From IMG/VR virus record IMGVR_UViG_3300042453_001334, positions 1 to 20,424 of that record: DNA of 20,424 bases. The stretch is one strand, 5' to 3'. How positions within the stretch are numbered: the stretch's first letter is position 1; each line of letters starts with the position of its first letter. The position numbers and the translations under genes are program-made. The notes under the pieces were generated by a model. It was not told the origin of the DNA, did no database searches, and was given only the letters and a program-made list of their open reading frames with translations. The DNA is from a virus. This document shows positions 14,579 through 20,054 of the stretch, in pieces.

Positions 14579-14758
14579 GGCGGTGTCTCCTTACCGCCAT
14601 TTTACCCAAGCCGATACGGGCGTTCAGTAGGCCCGATTCGTATGTCAAAACGTCGCAGATTAGTAGTTTTGTGTATACGTTCGCGGCTTATGTCGCGAGT
14701 GGCGACAAGCGGGCCGCTGCGTTATTGCAGATATACGGGTCCGCGTATTCACTAGTTC
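14579..14758. other. Non-coding gap between accessory array and head genes, with inverted repeat
   Basis: This 180-base stretch is AT-richer than its surroundings and is the longest gap between called genes. It holds a six-base-stem inverted repeat, TGTCGC-GAGTG-GCGACA at 14691-14707, which could be an operator or a weak hairpin. On the minus strand a perfect TTGACA lies at 14648-14643, but no -10 box is recognisable 16-18 bases further. A promoter for the head genes is a reasonable guess from position; the sequence does not prove it. Confidence 0.4.
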
Positions 14759-15187
14759 TCAGACCAATCGTTCCAGCATGGCCCGCAACGCAACCGCCCG
14801 TTTTCCATCCTCAACGTGGCCCATCTGCTTTGCGCCTTGTTCGTAGATCAGGGCCGCAGTCTCAACCGCCTCCCGCTCCTCGTCGGTGAGGGCGTGTTGG
14901 CCGGAAAGGCCATCAATGATTTTCTCGCGATCCGCGTCTGTCACCCACAGCATGACGCTGTACGGTGCCTCATCACGCGGAGGTGCAGGAAGACGCATCC
15001 AGTGAGTTGGCCTGCCTGACTCATTCCAGCGCAGGCCGGGTTGAGATTCATCGTCGATCTCTCGCCACGCCATGCCGTATGCGGCGTTTCCCCAGTGCTG
15101 GTCTGCATCGCGGAATCCCAGCACGGCCCCGCCCTTTTCGGGCAGGGATTCTTCAACAGAAATCCACATCGAAAGTAATGTCCTCAT
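14759..15187 (-). CDS. DUF551-like protein with C-terminal LTDEER module
   Basis: A 142-residue protein. Residues 7-70 fit DUF551, a small phage-borne domain of unknown function: MWISVEESLPEKGGAVLGF at the start and RPTHWMRLPAPP at the end. Residues 100-140 carry the shared module, LTDEEREAVETAA, then a variable part with LIYEQGAKQ, and VALRAMLERLV. ATG 15187 overlaps the stop of the previous gene (ATGA), and its Shine-Dalgarno (GGAGAGGA) is the DNA that encodes the LLERTK end of that gene. The LTDEER DNA (14865-14890) is identical over 26 bases to part of the gene at 15381-15710. An alternative start is Met7. It is last in the small-gene array; function unknown. Confidence 0.72.
   Translation of the reverse strand: MRTLLSMWISVEESLPEKGGAVLGFRDADQHWGNAAYGMAWREIDDESQPGLRWNESGRPTHWMRLPAPPRDEAPYSVMLWVTDADREKIIDGLSGQHALTDEEREAVETAALIYEQGAKQMGHVEDGKRAVALRAMLERLV
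14865..14890. repeat. 26-bp direct repeat (LTDEER module), copy 1
   Basis: This segment, coding for LTDEEREAV on the minus strand in the 142-residue gene, is identical over 26 bases to 15466-15491 in the 109-residue gene. Weaker copies lie at 15276-15294 and 16091-16107 in the other two module genes. Identity across synonymous positions points to recent duplication or recombination rather than convergence. Confidence 0.9.
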
Positions 15188-15384
15188 TTCGTCCTCTCCA
15201 GTAGTGCGCGGAGCGTAGCGGCTGCGCTGTCTGCGCGAATGTATTTCATTTGGTTGATCGCAAACTTCAGAGAATCCCGTTCCTCGTCGGTGAGTGTCAA
15301 GTGTTCCTGCGAAGAATCTTGACACGGCCCAGTACCCCAGACCGTTTTTCGCCACTCGGTCATCTGGTCGTCAAGGTCGCTCAT
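15184..15384 (-). CDS. Small protein with C-terminal LTDEER module
   Basis: A 66-residue protein, MSDLDDQMTEWRKTVWGTGP at the N-terminus, that consists of a 30-residue variable head and a 36-residue shared module: LTLTDEERDSLKFAINQ, a variable middle, then ATLRALLERTK to the end. ATG 15384 overlaps the preceding stop (ATGA), and its ribosome site GGAGAGGA is formed by the codons for Leu-Glu-Arg-Thr of the preceding gene. Its own end repeats that arrangement for the next gene. It is the most minimal form of the array and is mostly module. No catalytic or metal-binding motif is seen, and the family function is unknown. Confidence 0.72.
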   Translation of the reverse strand: MSDLDDQMTEWRKTVWGTGPCQDSSQEHLTLTDEERDSLKFAINQMKYIRADSAAATLRALLERTK

Positions 15385-15710
15385 TTTGTCCTCTCCAGTA
15401 GGTTGCGAAGCGTGTCAACGCGATCAAACTCTTCGCAGTTTCCAGCGAGTTCTTCCGCCCACTCCACCGCCTCCCGCTCCTCGTCGGTGAGCGTGGGCTG
15501 AAAAATCCTCGCAATCCTCCGCGCCGCAAGCCTCGCCCTGTCTTCGGCGTAACTGTTGCCGCCCTGCCACTTCTTTGTGGTGCCCTCGCGATACCACCGC
15601 ATGGCGCAGTGGACGATTTCGGCACCCCGCTCCAGTTGGGATTCCCCGTGAGAACCAGCGGATGCAGGAGACATCGCCTTGTCGTCCTGCGGTGTAGTTT
15701 CGTCACTCAT
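15381..15710 (-). CDS. Small protein with SPASAGS linker and LTDEER module
   Basis: A 109-residue protein in three parts. Residues 1-20 (MSDETTPQDDKAMSPASAGS) share leader DNA with the zinc-ribbon gene upstream. Residues 21-70 are a unique helical, basic segment with ERGAEIVHCAMRWYREG and EDRARLAARRIARIF. Residues 74-109 are the shared module (LTDEEREAVEWAEELAG ... DTLRNLLERTK). ATG 15710 has AGGAG six bases upstream, within a 21-base repeat also found in front of the zinc-ribbon gene. Its stop overlaps the next start (ATGA). This mosaic build suggests assembly from exchangeable pieces. Function unknown. Confidence 0.74.
   Translation of the reverse strand: MSDETTPQDDKAMSPASAGSHGESQLERGAEIVHCAMRWYREGTTKKWQGGNSYAEDRARLAARRIARIFQPTLTDEEREAVEWAEELAGNCEEFDRVDTLRNLLERTK
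15466..15491. repeat. 26-bp direct repeat (LTDEER module), copy 2
   Basis: Identical to 14865-14890. It encodes LTDEEREAV in the 109-residue gene. A second shared element follows downstream in each of the first two array genes: the stop/Shine-Dalgarno block at 15381-15401 matches 15184-15204 at 20 of 21 bases. Confidence 0.9.
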
Positions 15711-15736
15711 GCGATGCTCCTGATCCTGCGTGTTCT
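15651..15736. repeat. Leader/N-terminus direct repeat, copy 1
   Basis: Matches 15891-15976 at a constant offset of 240 bases. The first 22 bases (15651-15672, coding SPASAGS) and the last 21 bases (15716-15736, carrying the AGGAG ribosome site) are identical between the copies, while the middle that codes for the MSD start region has diverged. The repeat therefore moves a ribosome site and an N-terminal peptide together. Confidence 0.88.
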
Positions 15737-15737
15737 A

Positions 15738-15947
15738 TTACTCGCTCCAGCCACACCATGCGCATTGACCAGTAGCGACCACAGGACTCCAGTTCTCTCG
15801 CCCTCGCACGCCCTCGCACGCATAGCACCGGACAAGAAATAAACGGCCTTTGCTGTCCCGAAAGTTTGGCGACCGATCCTGCAACGTCATAGAACCAGCG
15901 GATGCAGGAGACGGCTCGGAACCGCCCTGCGTGTTGTCATCGCTCAT
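15738..15947 (-). CDS. Small zinc-ribbon-like protein
   Basis: A 69-residue protein with two CxxC pairs, CYAC (residues 41-44) and CAWC (62-65), 17 residues apart and linked by a strand/turn region with GRENWSPVVATG. This fits a treble-clef or zinc-ribbon metal site, so nucleic-acid or protein binding is likely. Residues 1-20 (MSDDNTQGGSEPSPASAGSM) are a disordered leader with SPASAGS, the peptide also found in the next gene. I chose ATG 15947, behind AGGAG, over an upstream in-frame ATG that would overlap the preceding gene. It is the only soluble member of the small-gene array without the LTDEER module. Function unknown. Confidence 0.68.
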   Translation of the reverse strand: MSDDNTQGGSEPSPASAGSMTLQDRSPNFRDSKGRLFLVRCYACEGVRGRENWSPVVATGQCAWCGWSE

Positions 15948-15976
15948 AGTTCGCCGCTCCTGATCCTGCGTGTTCT
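15891..15976. repeat. Leader/N-terminus direct repeat, copy 2
   Basis: Second copy of 15651-15736. The 22 bases at 15891-15912 and the 21 bases at 15956-15976 are exact matches. The right end falls at the first base of the stop codon of the preceding gene, so the copied unit begins just at a gene boundary. Confidence 0.88.
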
Positions 15977-16290
15977 CACTTGTCGGCACAATCTGACGCT
16001 ACGGCCGCTAGAGTCCGCTCTAGCAGACCGCGAAGCGTCGCTCCTGTACGAGTGCCGATGTAGAAATCGCTCGCCTCCGTAATCGCCTTTCGCTCCGCGT
16101 CGGTGAGCGCGAGCGGCGTGAGGGAGCAGTGCAGAGTTGTCTTGCCGACAACGTGCGGACACTGCACCGTTTCGCGTCTCTCTACTGCACCGTTCCGCAG
16201 CCGCTCGATCTCGTCAGCCGCCTCGCGGGCCGTCGCGTACTGCGAGTCGGTGTAAACCCACGCCCGCAGCCGCTCCACGATATCACTCAT
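15976..16290 (-). CDS. Small protein with DIVERLR head and LTDEER-type module
   Basis: A 104-residue protein. Residues 1-33 (MSDIVERLRAWVYTDSQYAT, AREAADEIERLR) match a short N-terminal motif that I recall from many small phage proteins of unknown role. Residues 34-60 hold two Cys and a His (CPHVVGKTTLHC), which could bind metal. Residues 62-93 are the shared module, LTDAERKAITEAS followed by GATLRGLLERT, here followed by 11 more residues instead of ending at once. ATG 16290 overlaps the stop of the membrane protein by eight bases. This is the first and most diverged of the four module genes. Confidence 0.72.
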   Translation of the reverse strand: MSDIVERLRAWVYTDSQYATAREAADEIERLRNGAVERRETVQCPHVVGKTTLHCSLTPLALTDAERKAITEASDFYIGTRTGATLRGLLERTLAAVASDCADK

Positions 16291-16537
16291 ACCGCCACCG
16301 CACCGTGATGTACGTCCCCACAAAAGCACCGGCCGCCAGAGGCACGACATACGCCACGTTCTTCGCGTAGGTCACGACGCCGAACGCTAGGAGCGAGTAG
16401 ATCACCGACGAGAGGGCCGCGGCCCGAACCGCCCGCCGGTCACCAACCGCGATGATGTAAGCGGCGTACAGAACGTCAACGACGACATACGTCACAAACA
16501 CGATCGCAGCGGTGACCGGCGAGAAGTCGGAGAACAT
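16283..16537 (-). CDS. Small three-helix membrane protein
   Basis: An 84-residue protein starting MFSDFSPVTAAIVF, with three predicted membrane helices: about residues 7-32 (VTYVVVDVLYAAYIIAV), 40-57 (AALSSVIYSLLAFGVVTY) and 62-79 (VAYVVPLAAGAFVGTYITV). The loop between helices 1 and 2 is charged (GDRRAVR) and the C-terminus is basic (RWRYE). The layout of a charged loop, an SS-x-IY-x-L helix and a GA-x-x-GTY helix is like the N-terminal part of small DUF5698/DUF2179 membrane proteins; I do not claim family membership. Its ATG overlaps the stop of the CHG-repeat gene (ATGA). A holin-like role is possible from size but nothing else supports it, and no endolysin is nearby. Confidence 0.68.
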   Translation of the reverse strand: MFSDFSPVTAAIVFVTYVVVDVLYAAYIIAVGDRRAVRAAALSSVIYSLLAFGVVTYAKNVAYVVPLAAGAFVGTYITVRWRYE

Positions 16538-16794
16538 CAGCGGCACTCGCACGCCGCGGCCACGGGCTCGCCGTGGCACGACGCCTTGGCGGCACGCTTG
16601 GCCGCTCGAGCATCCTGCCGTGCGGTCTGCCTGGCCGCGACCCGCTGGGCCACCGTCATCCGCCCATGGCACGCAGCGGCCTCGCCGTGGCAGCCGGCAA
16701 CCGCCGGAGCGGCCTCCGGCGATGCACCAGCGAGGGCCACGCCCACGAGGCCAAGAAACGCCGCCATCGAAATACCCAGGATCAGACGAAACAC
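16537..16794 (-). CDS. Exported CHG-repeat protein
   Basis: An 85-residue protein. Residues 1-24 are a signal peptide or membrane anchor (FRLILGISMAAFLGLVGVALA, then GASP). The mature part has three CHG motifs at residues 35, 42 and 73 and a final CEC, separated by an Ala/Arg/Lys helix (RVAARQTARQDARAAKRAAK). Cys-His pairs could bind metal or haem, though no CxxCH haem site is present. I chose GTG 16794, eight bases after AAAGGA. An in-frame ATG at 16833 has no ribosome site and overlaps the preceding stop. The preceding exported gene has a very similar leader (CCGAAAGGA). I recall CHG-repeat small proteins from planctomycete genomes, without a known role. Confidence 0.62.
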   Translation of the reverse strand: MFRLILGISMAAFLGLVGVALAGASPEAAPAVAGCHGEAAACHGRMTVAQRVAARQTARQDARAAKRAAKASCHGEPVAAACECR

Positions 16795-16822
16795 GATCAC
16801 CGTCCTTTCGGGGAAAGAGAAA

Positions 16823-17149
16823 TCACCGACCATACCGGCGGCACGCGAACCACCGGCCGTGGCCGAAGGCCACGCCCTGGTCGATCACGGGCCACCCGTT
16901 TCGCGAGAAGCAGCAGTTAGCGAGTGCGGCCTGCGGGGTAGGGCCGGACCCGCACCCCTCGTATCCGCTGTTGCCCCCATGGTGGCCCACGCGGCCTTGG
17001 CGGGCCTGGATCTCAGCGACCCCTTGGGCCGTCGAGGTGTCACTGACCATGCGGCACTGACCGTTGGCACACGACCGGCTGGCGTAGATCACGTCCTGGC
17101 CGACGGCTGTACTGCAAACGAGAACCGCGAGAAGCGTAAGAAGTCGCAT
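16823..17149 (-). CDS. Secreted HHGG/Cys protein of planctomycete type
   Basis: A 108-residue protein with a clear signal peptide (MRLLTLLAVLVCSTAVGQ). The mature part contains SCANGQC, then EIQARQGRVGHHGGNSGYEG, CGSGPTPQAALANCCFSRNG and GVAFGHGRWFACRRYGR. The order HHGG...YEG.G.G.T...A...CC...G..GVA.G..GW.A...YGR is a pattern I associate with planctomycete genomes and their prophages. Function is not known to me; conserved Cys and His suggest disulfides or metal binding in the periplasm. ATG 17149 follows AAGGAA by seven bases. The gene lies 73 bases past the terminase stop, so it is a moron-like insert between packaging and portal genes. Confidence 0.72.
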   Translation of the reverse strand: MRLLTLLAVLVCSTAVGQDVIYASRSCANGQCRMVSDTSTAQGVAEIQARQGRVGHHGGNSGYEGCGSGPTPQAALANCCFSRNGWPVIDQGVAFGHGRWFACRRYGR

Positions 17150-17222
17150 CGGTAGTTCCTTTCGGAATGAGGAATCGAACCGCCCGCAGTCTGCCCAATA
17201 GTGTACGGGCGTCAACCTCGCC

Positions 17223-19343
17223 TTACCTACCCATCTTGTCAAGCAACGCGGCCCGTCGGGCGGCCATTTCCTCGCGTGTGATGACCTTTCGCGGCGGTGC
17301 TTTCGGTGCCTCCGCACCAACGGCCGACACTCCGGCCACGCTGGCAGCCACCGCGGAGCCGATCAGGCAGTCGAGGAAATGGTTGTCGCGGCCGGGGATC
17401 AGTTGCCACTCGTCCACCGTGCGGCCGGTGGATTTGTTCTCTGTGCGAGTTGGAAACTCTGCGGCGATGTGGTCGAAAAGCATTTCGTGCTTGCCCGCGT
17501 GAAACGTGAATGCCATCGGGTCGGCCGAACCGAGTTTCATGCGACCGGCGATCAGCGATTTCCAATAGTTCGTGTCAAAAAGAATGTGCCGCTGCTTCTT
17601 GATCGTCGAGGTTCGCCAGTGGGCACCGACCCGCTCCCCCGGCTCCGGCTTCGCGTCCGACATTGTCCGCCGGCTGGCACCGACGTAGCGACCGTGAGAC
17701 GGCAGAAGCCGCGTGCCGTGGGTCGACCGGCGGGCGAAGTCCCGCGTCACGTCTGCGGTCTGTGCCCAGTTGGCGTCCACCAGGAGAAGGGCTACGCGGT
17801 GGACCGCGTCGGAATCCTCAGACTGAAACTCGCGGCCGAGTATTTCGCGAGCGACCACCTCGAGACCAAGGTGCATCGCGTCCGCCAGCGGGGCGTTGCT
17901 GGCCGCCAGCCGCAGCGTCCGATCGACCTCGCGGAGCGTGAAGTACGAACGGTTCTGGTCCGGGTAGGTGCCGTATCCCACGACGTGCCCGCGAAGCTGC
18001 GAACCCCACGCACAGATCGCCCAGTAGAGACACGCTTCCTGCACGTCGACGAACGCGGTGAGCGTGCTGCAGCCGGCCGGGACCACGAAACGCGGCACGT
18101 TGATCGCGTGATCCGCCAGGTCAGCCGGCCGGACGGCGTCGGTCCGCGACTCGTCGGCGATCGGCTCCTGCTGATACTCACTCGCGAACACCTCCGGGCC
18201 GTCGTCGATGAGGGCGTTATAGAAGTGCTGGACCGCCGACAACTCTTGGTCGCGGTCGTAACAGTGCTCCCAGTAAACCTCGCAGCCATCATCCATCGCC
18301 GCCTGGTTGGACCGATAGAACTCGGTGGCTTCACGCCACGCCCGGAGCTGGTCGCCGTCGATCTCTTTGTCGTAGGTCTGCCGGATTCGCTTGTAGTCGC
18401 CCATCCAGAGGTCATCGTGCCGCTTCGACCATGCCCGAACGGCCTTCACGCGAACACCTTGCCATGCCGGGTCCGCGAGGAGCTGGTCGATCACGTCGTC
18501 GCGTGCGATCACCGTGGCGTTGCAGACCACGGCGAGAGTCTTGCCGTGACCGCCAAGTTTCAGAATGTTTTTCTTGATGATCGCCAGCCGCTTGGCGATC
18601 TGCACAGCGGATGCCGCCGACTCGTCGGTCTGAATGTCGTCGAGGATCACGAGGTCCGGCCGGGCCTGGACGCCGTCGGCCCGCTTGTAGCGAAGACCTC
18701 GAGACGACGCCATGAGACCGTGGCACGAGACGATCGCACCGCTGGCCTTGCTGCCGGGAATCTTCGGCAGCACGATCGTGTCGGCGGTCCACTCGATGTG
18801 GGTCGACTCGCCGTTGTACGTCTGCCCGGAGCACCGCTGCGGCTTGCCTTCGAGAGCCCGCACGGGGTGGCAGACTTCGGGGAAGTCTTCGTAGAGTAGA
18901 TCGTTCTCGTTCAGTTCCATCTTGATCGAGTCGATCGACATTTGGGCCTTCGTCGACTCGCTGCCGAACACCGCGACGAACGACCGGCGACCGGTGAGGC
19001 CGCACCAGATTGCGAACACCTCGGAGCGGGTCGTCTTACCGCTGCCACGCGGGAGGGCTTCGATCGACCGGCCGCCGTTGTCGGCCGCGTCCTGGCACCG
19101 CGTGTTGCCACGCTGGTGGTCGGGGGACATGGGCCACTGCCCGGTGGAGTGCGGGAAGTAGGTGACAGCGAAATACTCAAACGACGCTTCGGCTTGCCGG
19201 CGTCGGTCGGGGTTTTGCACCGGCGGGATCTCGCCAATGTCGGCACCGCGGCGGGTCCGCTCGCGTGTCCGCTCGATGTCTTGGACACGTTTGCGCTCGG
19301 CCGCGGCGACCTGGTGCTCCGGGGCGGATTTGGGTCTACCCAT
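17223..19343 (-). CDS. Terminase large subunit (GpA-like)
   Basis: A 706-residue protein that packages DNA into the prohead. The ATPase half has Walker A PRGSGKTT (residues 98-105), Walker B LVILDD (231-236) and the coupling motif VVCNATV (272-278). An adenine-binding or Q-motif region probably lies around SPDHQRGN (73-80). The nuclease half, about residues 425-670, is RNase-H-like with AFVDVQE (Asp433), LLLVDANW (Asp523) and GRDNHFLDC (Asp653, Asp658). The last, DNHFLD, is typical of lambda GpA-like terminases. A basic N-terminus (AERKRVQDIERTRERTRR) may bind DNA or a small subunit. ATG 19343 overlaps the stop of the RuvC-like gene by eight bases. No small terminase subunit is recognisable in the window. 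Confidence 0.94.
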   Translation of the reverse strand: MGRPKSAPEHQVAAAERKRVQDIERTRERTRRGADIGEIPPVQNPDRRRQAEASFEYFAVTYFPHSTGQWPMSPDHQRGNTRCQDAADNGGRSIEALPRGSGKTTRSEVFAIWCGLTGRRSFVAVFGSESTKAQMSIDSIKMELNENDLLYEDFPEVCHPVRALEGKPQRCSGQTYNGESTHIEWTADTIVLPKIPGSKASGAIVSCHGLMASSRGLRYKRADGVQARPDLVILDDIQTDESAASAVQIAKRLAIIKKNILKLGGHGKTLAVVCNATVIARDDVIDQLLADPAWQGVRVKAVRAWSKRHDDLWMGDYKRIRQTYDKEIDGDQLRAWREATEFYRSNQAAMDDGCEVYWEHCYDRDQELSAVQHFYNALIDDGPEVFASEYQQEPIADESRTDAVRPADLADHAINVPRFVVPAGCSTLTAFVDVQEACLYWAICAWGSQLRGHVVGYGTYPDQNRSYFTLREVDRTLRLAASNAPLADAMHLGLEVVAREILGREFQSEDSDAVHRVALLLVDANWAQTADVTRDFARRSTHGTRLLPSHGRYVGASRRTMSDAKPEPGERVGAHWRTSTIKKQRHILFDTNYWKSLIAGRMKLGSADPMAFTFHAGKHEMLFDHIAAEFPTRTENKSTGRTVDEWQLIPGRDNHFLDCLIGSAVAASVAGVSAVGAEAPKAPPRKVITREEMAARRAALLDKMGR

Positions 19344-19803
19344 TGCCAGCCCTCGCGTACCAGTGGGCCAAGAGGGCCGCGTCGGCCCGCCCGTCGTCCT
19401 TCACGCGGGCGAAGACGTGGGCGTACCGCGGCCACAAGCGGCTTGCCACCAGCCGGTGCTCGCCCTTGTCGCGGCTGACGCCGATCGCTTTCGTCCAGCT
19501 TTGCGGCCGTACCAGCGTCAGCGGGAATCCGAGGGCCGAGATCACGCCCTCGACCAACCCGAAGCCGCGGCCGAAGTTGAACGCGGACGTGGCTCCGGAC
19601 CCTTGCACTCCTTGGACGTGCTCGAGGACGACGTGATTGGGCATATACGGGAAGCCCCGCTGTACGAGGTGGGCCAGCCGGGCCGCGTCGATCACCCGCT
19701 TGCCGCGGACCTCCGCGACCGGCATATCGAGGACGTGAAGCTCGTCGCCGTTGAGGAGGGCGAGGGCACCGGAGAGGCCGGGGTCGATGCCGAGGATGGT
19801 CAT
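19336..19803 (-). CDS. RuvC-like Holliday junction resolvase
   Basis: A 155-residue protein with a RuvC/RNase H fold. Catalytic acids are visible: GIDPGLSGALAL with Asp7, VVLEHVQGV with Glu61, and DDGRADAALLAHW with Asp137 and Asp141. The middle has FNFGRGFGLVEGVISALGF, leading to RPQSWTKAIG, the usual core of RuvC-type enzymes. In phages such enzymes resolve branched DNA before packaging, and here the gene directly precedes and overlaps the terminase. I chose ATG 19803, which overlaps the preceding stop (ATGA) and has GGAGGTGA upstream. A much longer open frame upstream of it is unlikely, since it would run through the wHTH gene. The length is somewhat shorter than bacterial RuvC. Confidence 0.88.
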   Translation of the reverse strand: MTILGIDPGLSGALALLNGDELHVLDMPVAEVRGKRVIDAARLAHLVQRGFPYMPNHVVLEHVQGVQGSGATSAFNFGRGFGLVEGVISALGFPLTLVRPQSWTKAIGVSRDKGEHRLVASRLWPRYAHVFARVKDDGRADAALLAHWYARAGNG

Positions 19804-20054
19804 TGGGTCACCTCCACCACCCGCAGCGATCGGCACACCCCCGGATCCCACACCACCAGCCCGTCGCGGTGCAGCCTGGTGATCTTCTGGTACACGTCGT
19901 TGACGTTGACGCCGAAATGATTCGCGAGATCGCGTATCGACGGCGGGTAGCCGCGGGCAGCGGTCAGCTCCACGATCGCGTCCATGACCGCACGCTGCTT
20001 CGCGGTAGTGCCCGCGGAGCGGGCACGGCGGATTGAGGTTGAGGTGACGGTCAT
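19800..20054 (-). CDS. LexA-type winged-helix DNA-binding protein without peptidase
   Basis: An 84-residue protein. Residues about 17-80 are a winged helix closest to the LexA N-terminal domain: TAKQRAVMDAIVELT, GYPPSIRDLANHFGVNVNDV and YQKITRLHRDGLVV. The PPSIRDLA element and the recognition helix are well kept. There is no self-cleavage domain, so it cannot be a complete LexA. A phage repressor or activator of late genes, or the DNA-binding part of a small terminase, are both possible given that it is two genes before the large subunit. ATG 20054 overlaps the preceding stop (ATGA) and has GGAGGAG five bases upstream; longer forms would overlap the previous gene heavily. Confidence 0.8.
   Translation of the reverse strand: MTVTSTSIRRARSAGTTAKQRAVMDAIVELTAARGYPPSIRDLANHFGVNVNDVYQKITRLHRDGLVVWDPGVCRSLRVVEVTQ

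Noticed and set aside
14643-14648. TTGACA on the minus strand as a complete sigma-70 promoter
   Set aside because: No acceptable -10 hexamer lies 16-18 bases downstream, so I only mention it as part of the gap.
14759-16290. CRISPR array for the repeated segments
   Set aside because: Repeats lie inside coding frames, spacing is irregular, and no repeat-spacer unit is present.
16283-16537. Holin
   Set aside because: Size and three helices would allow it, but no endolysin or spanin is near and sequence features do not point to lysis.
17150-17320. 57-residue N-terminal extension of the secreted HHGG protein
   Set aside because: It would hide the signal peptide and overlap the terminase end; ATG 17149 has a good ribosome site.
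17379-18899. 506-codon plus-strand frame opposite the terminase
   Set aside because: Antisense to Walker A/B and nuclease motifs of a certain terminase; composition typical of a high-GC shadow frame.
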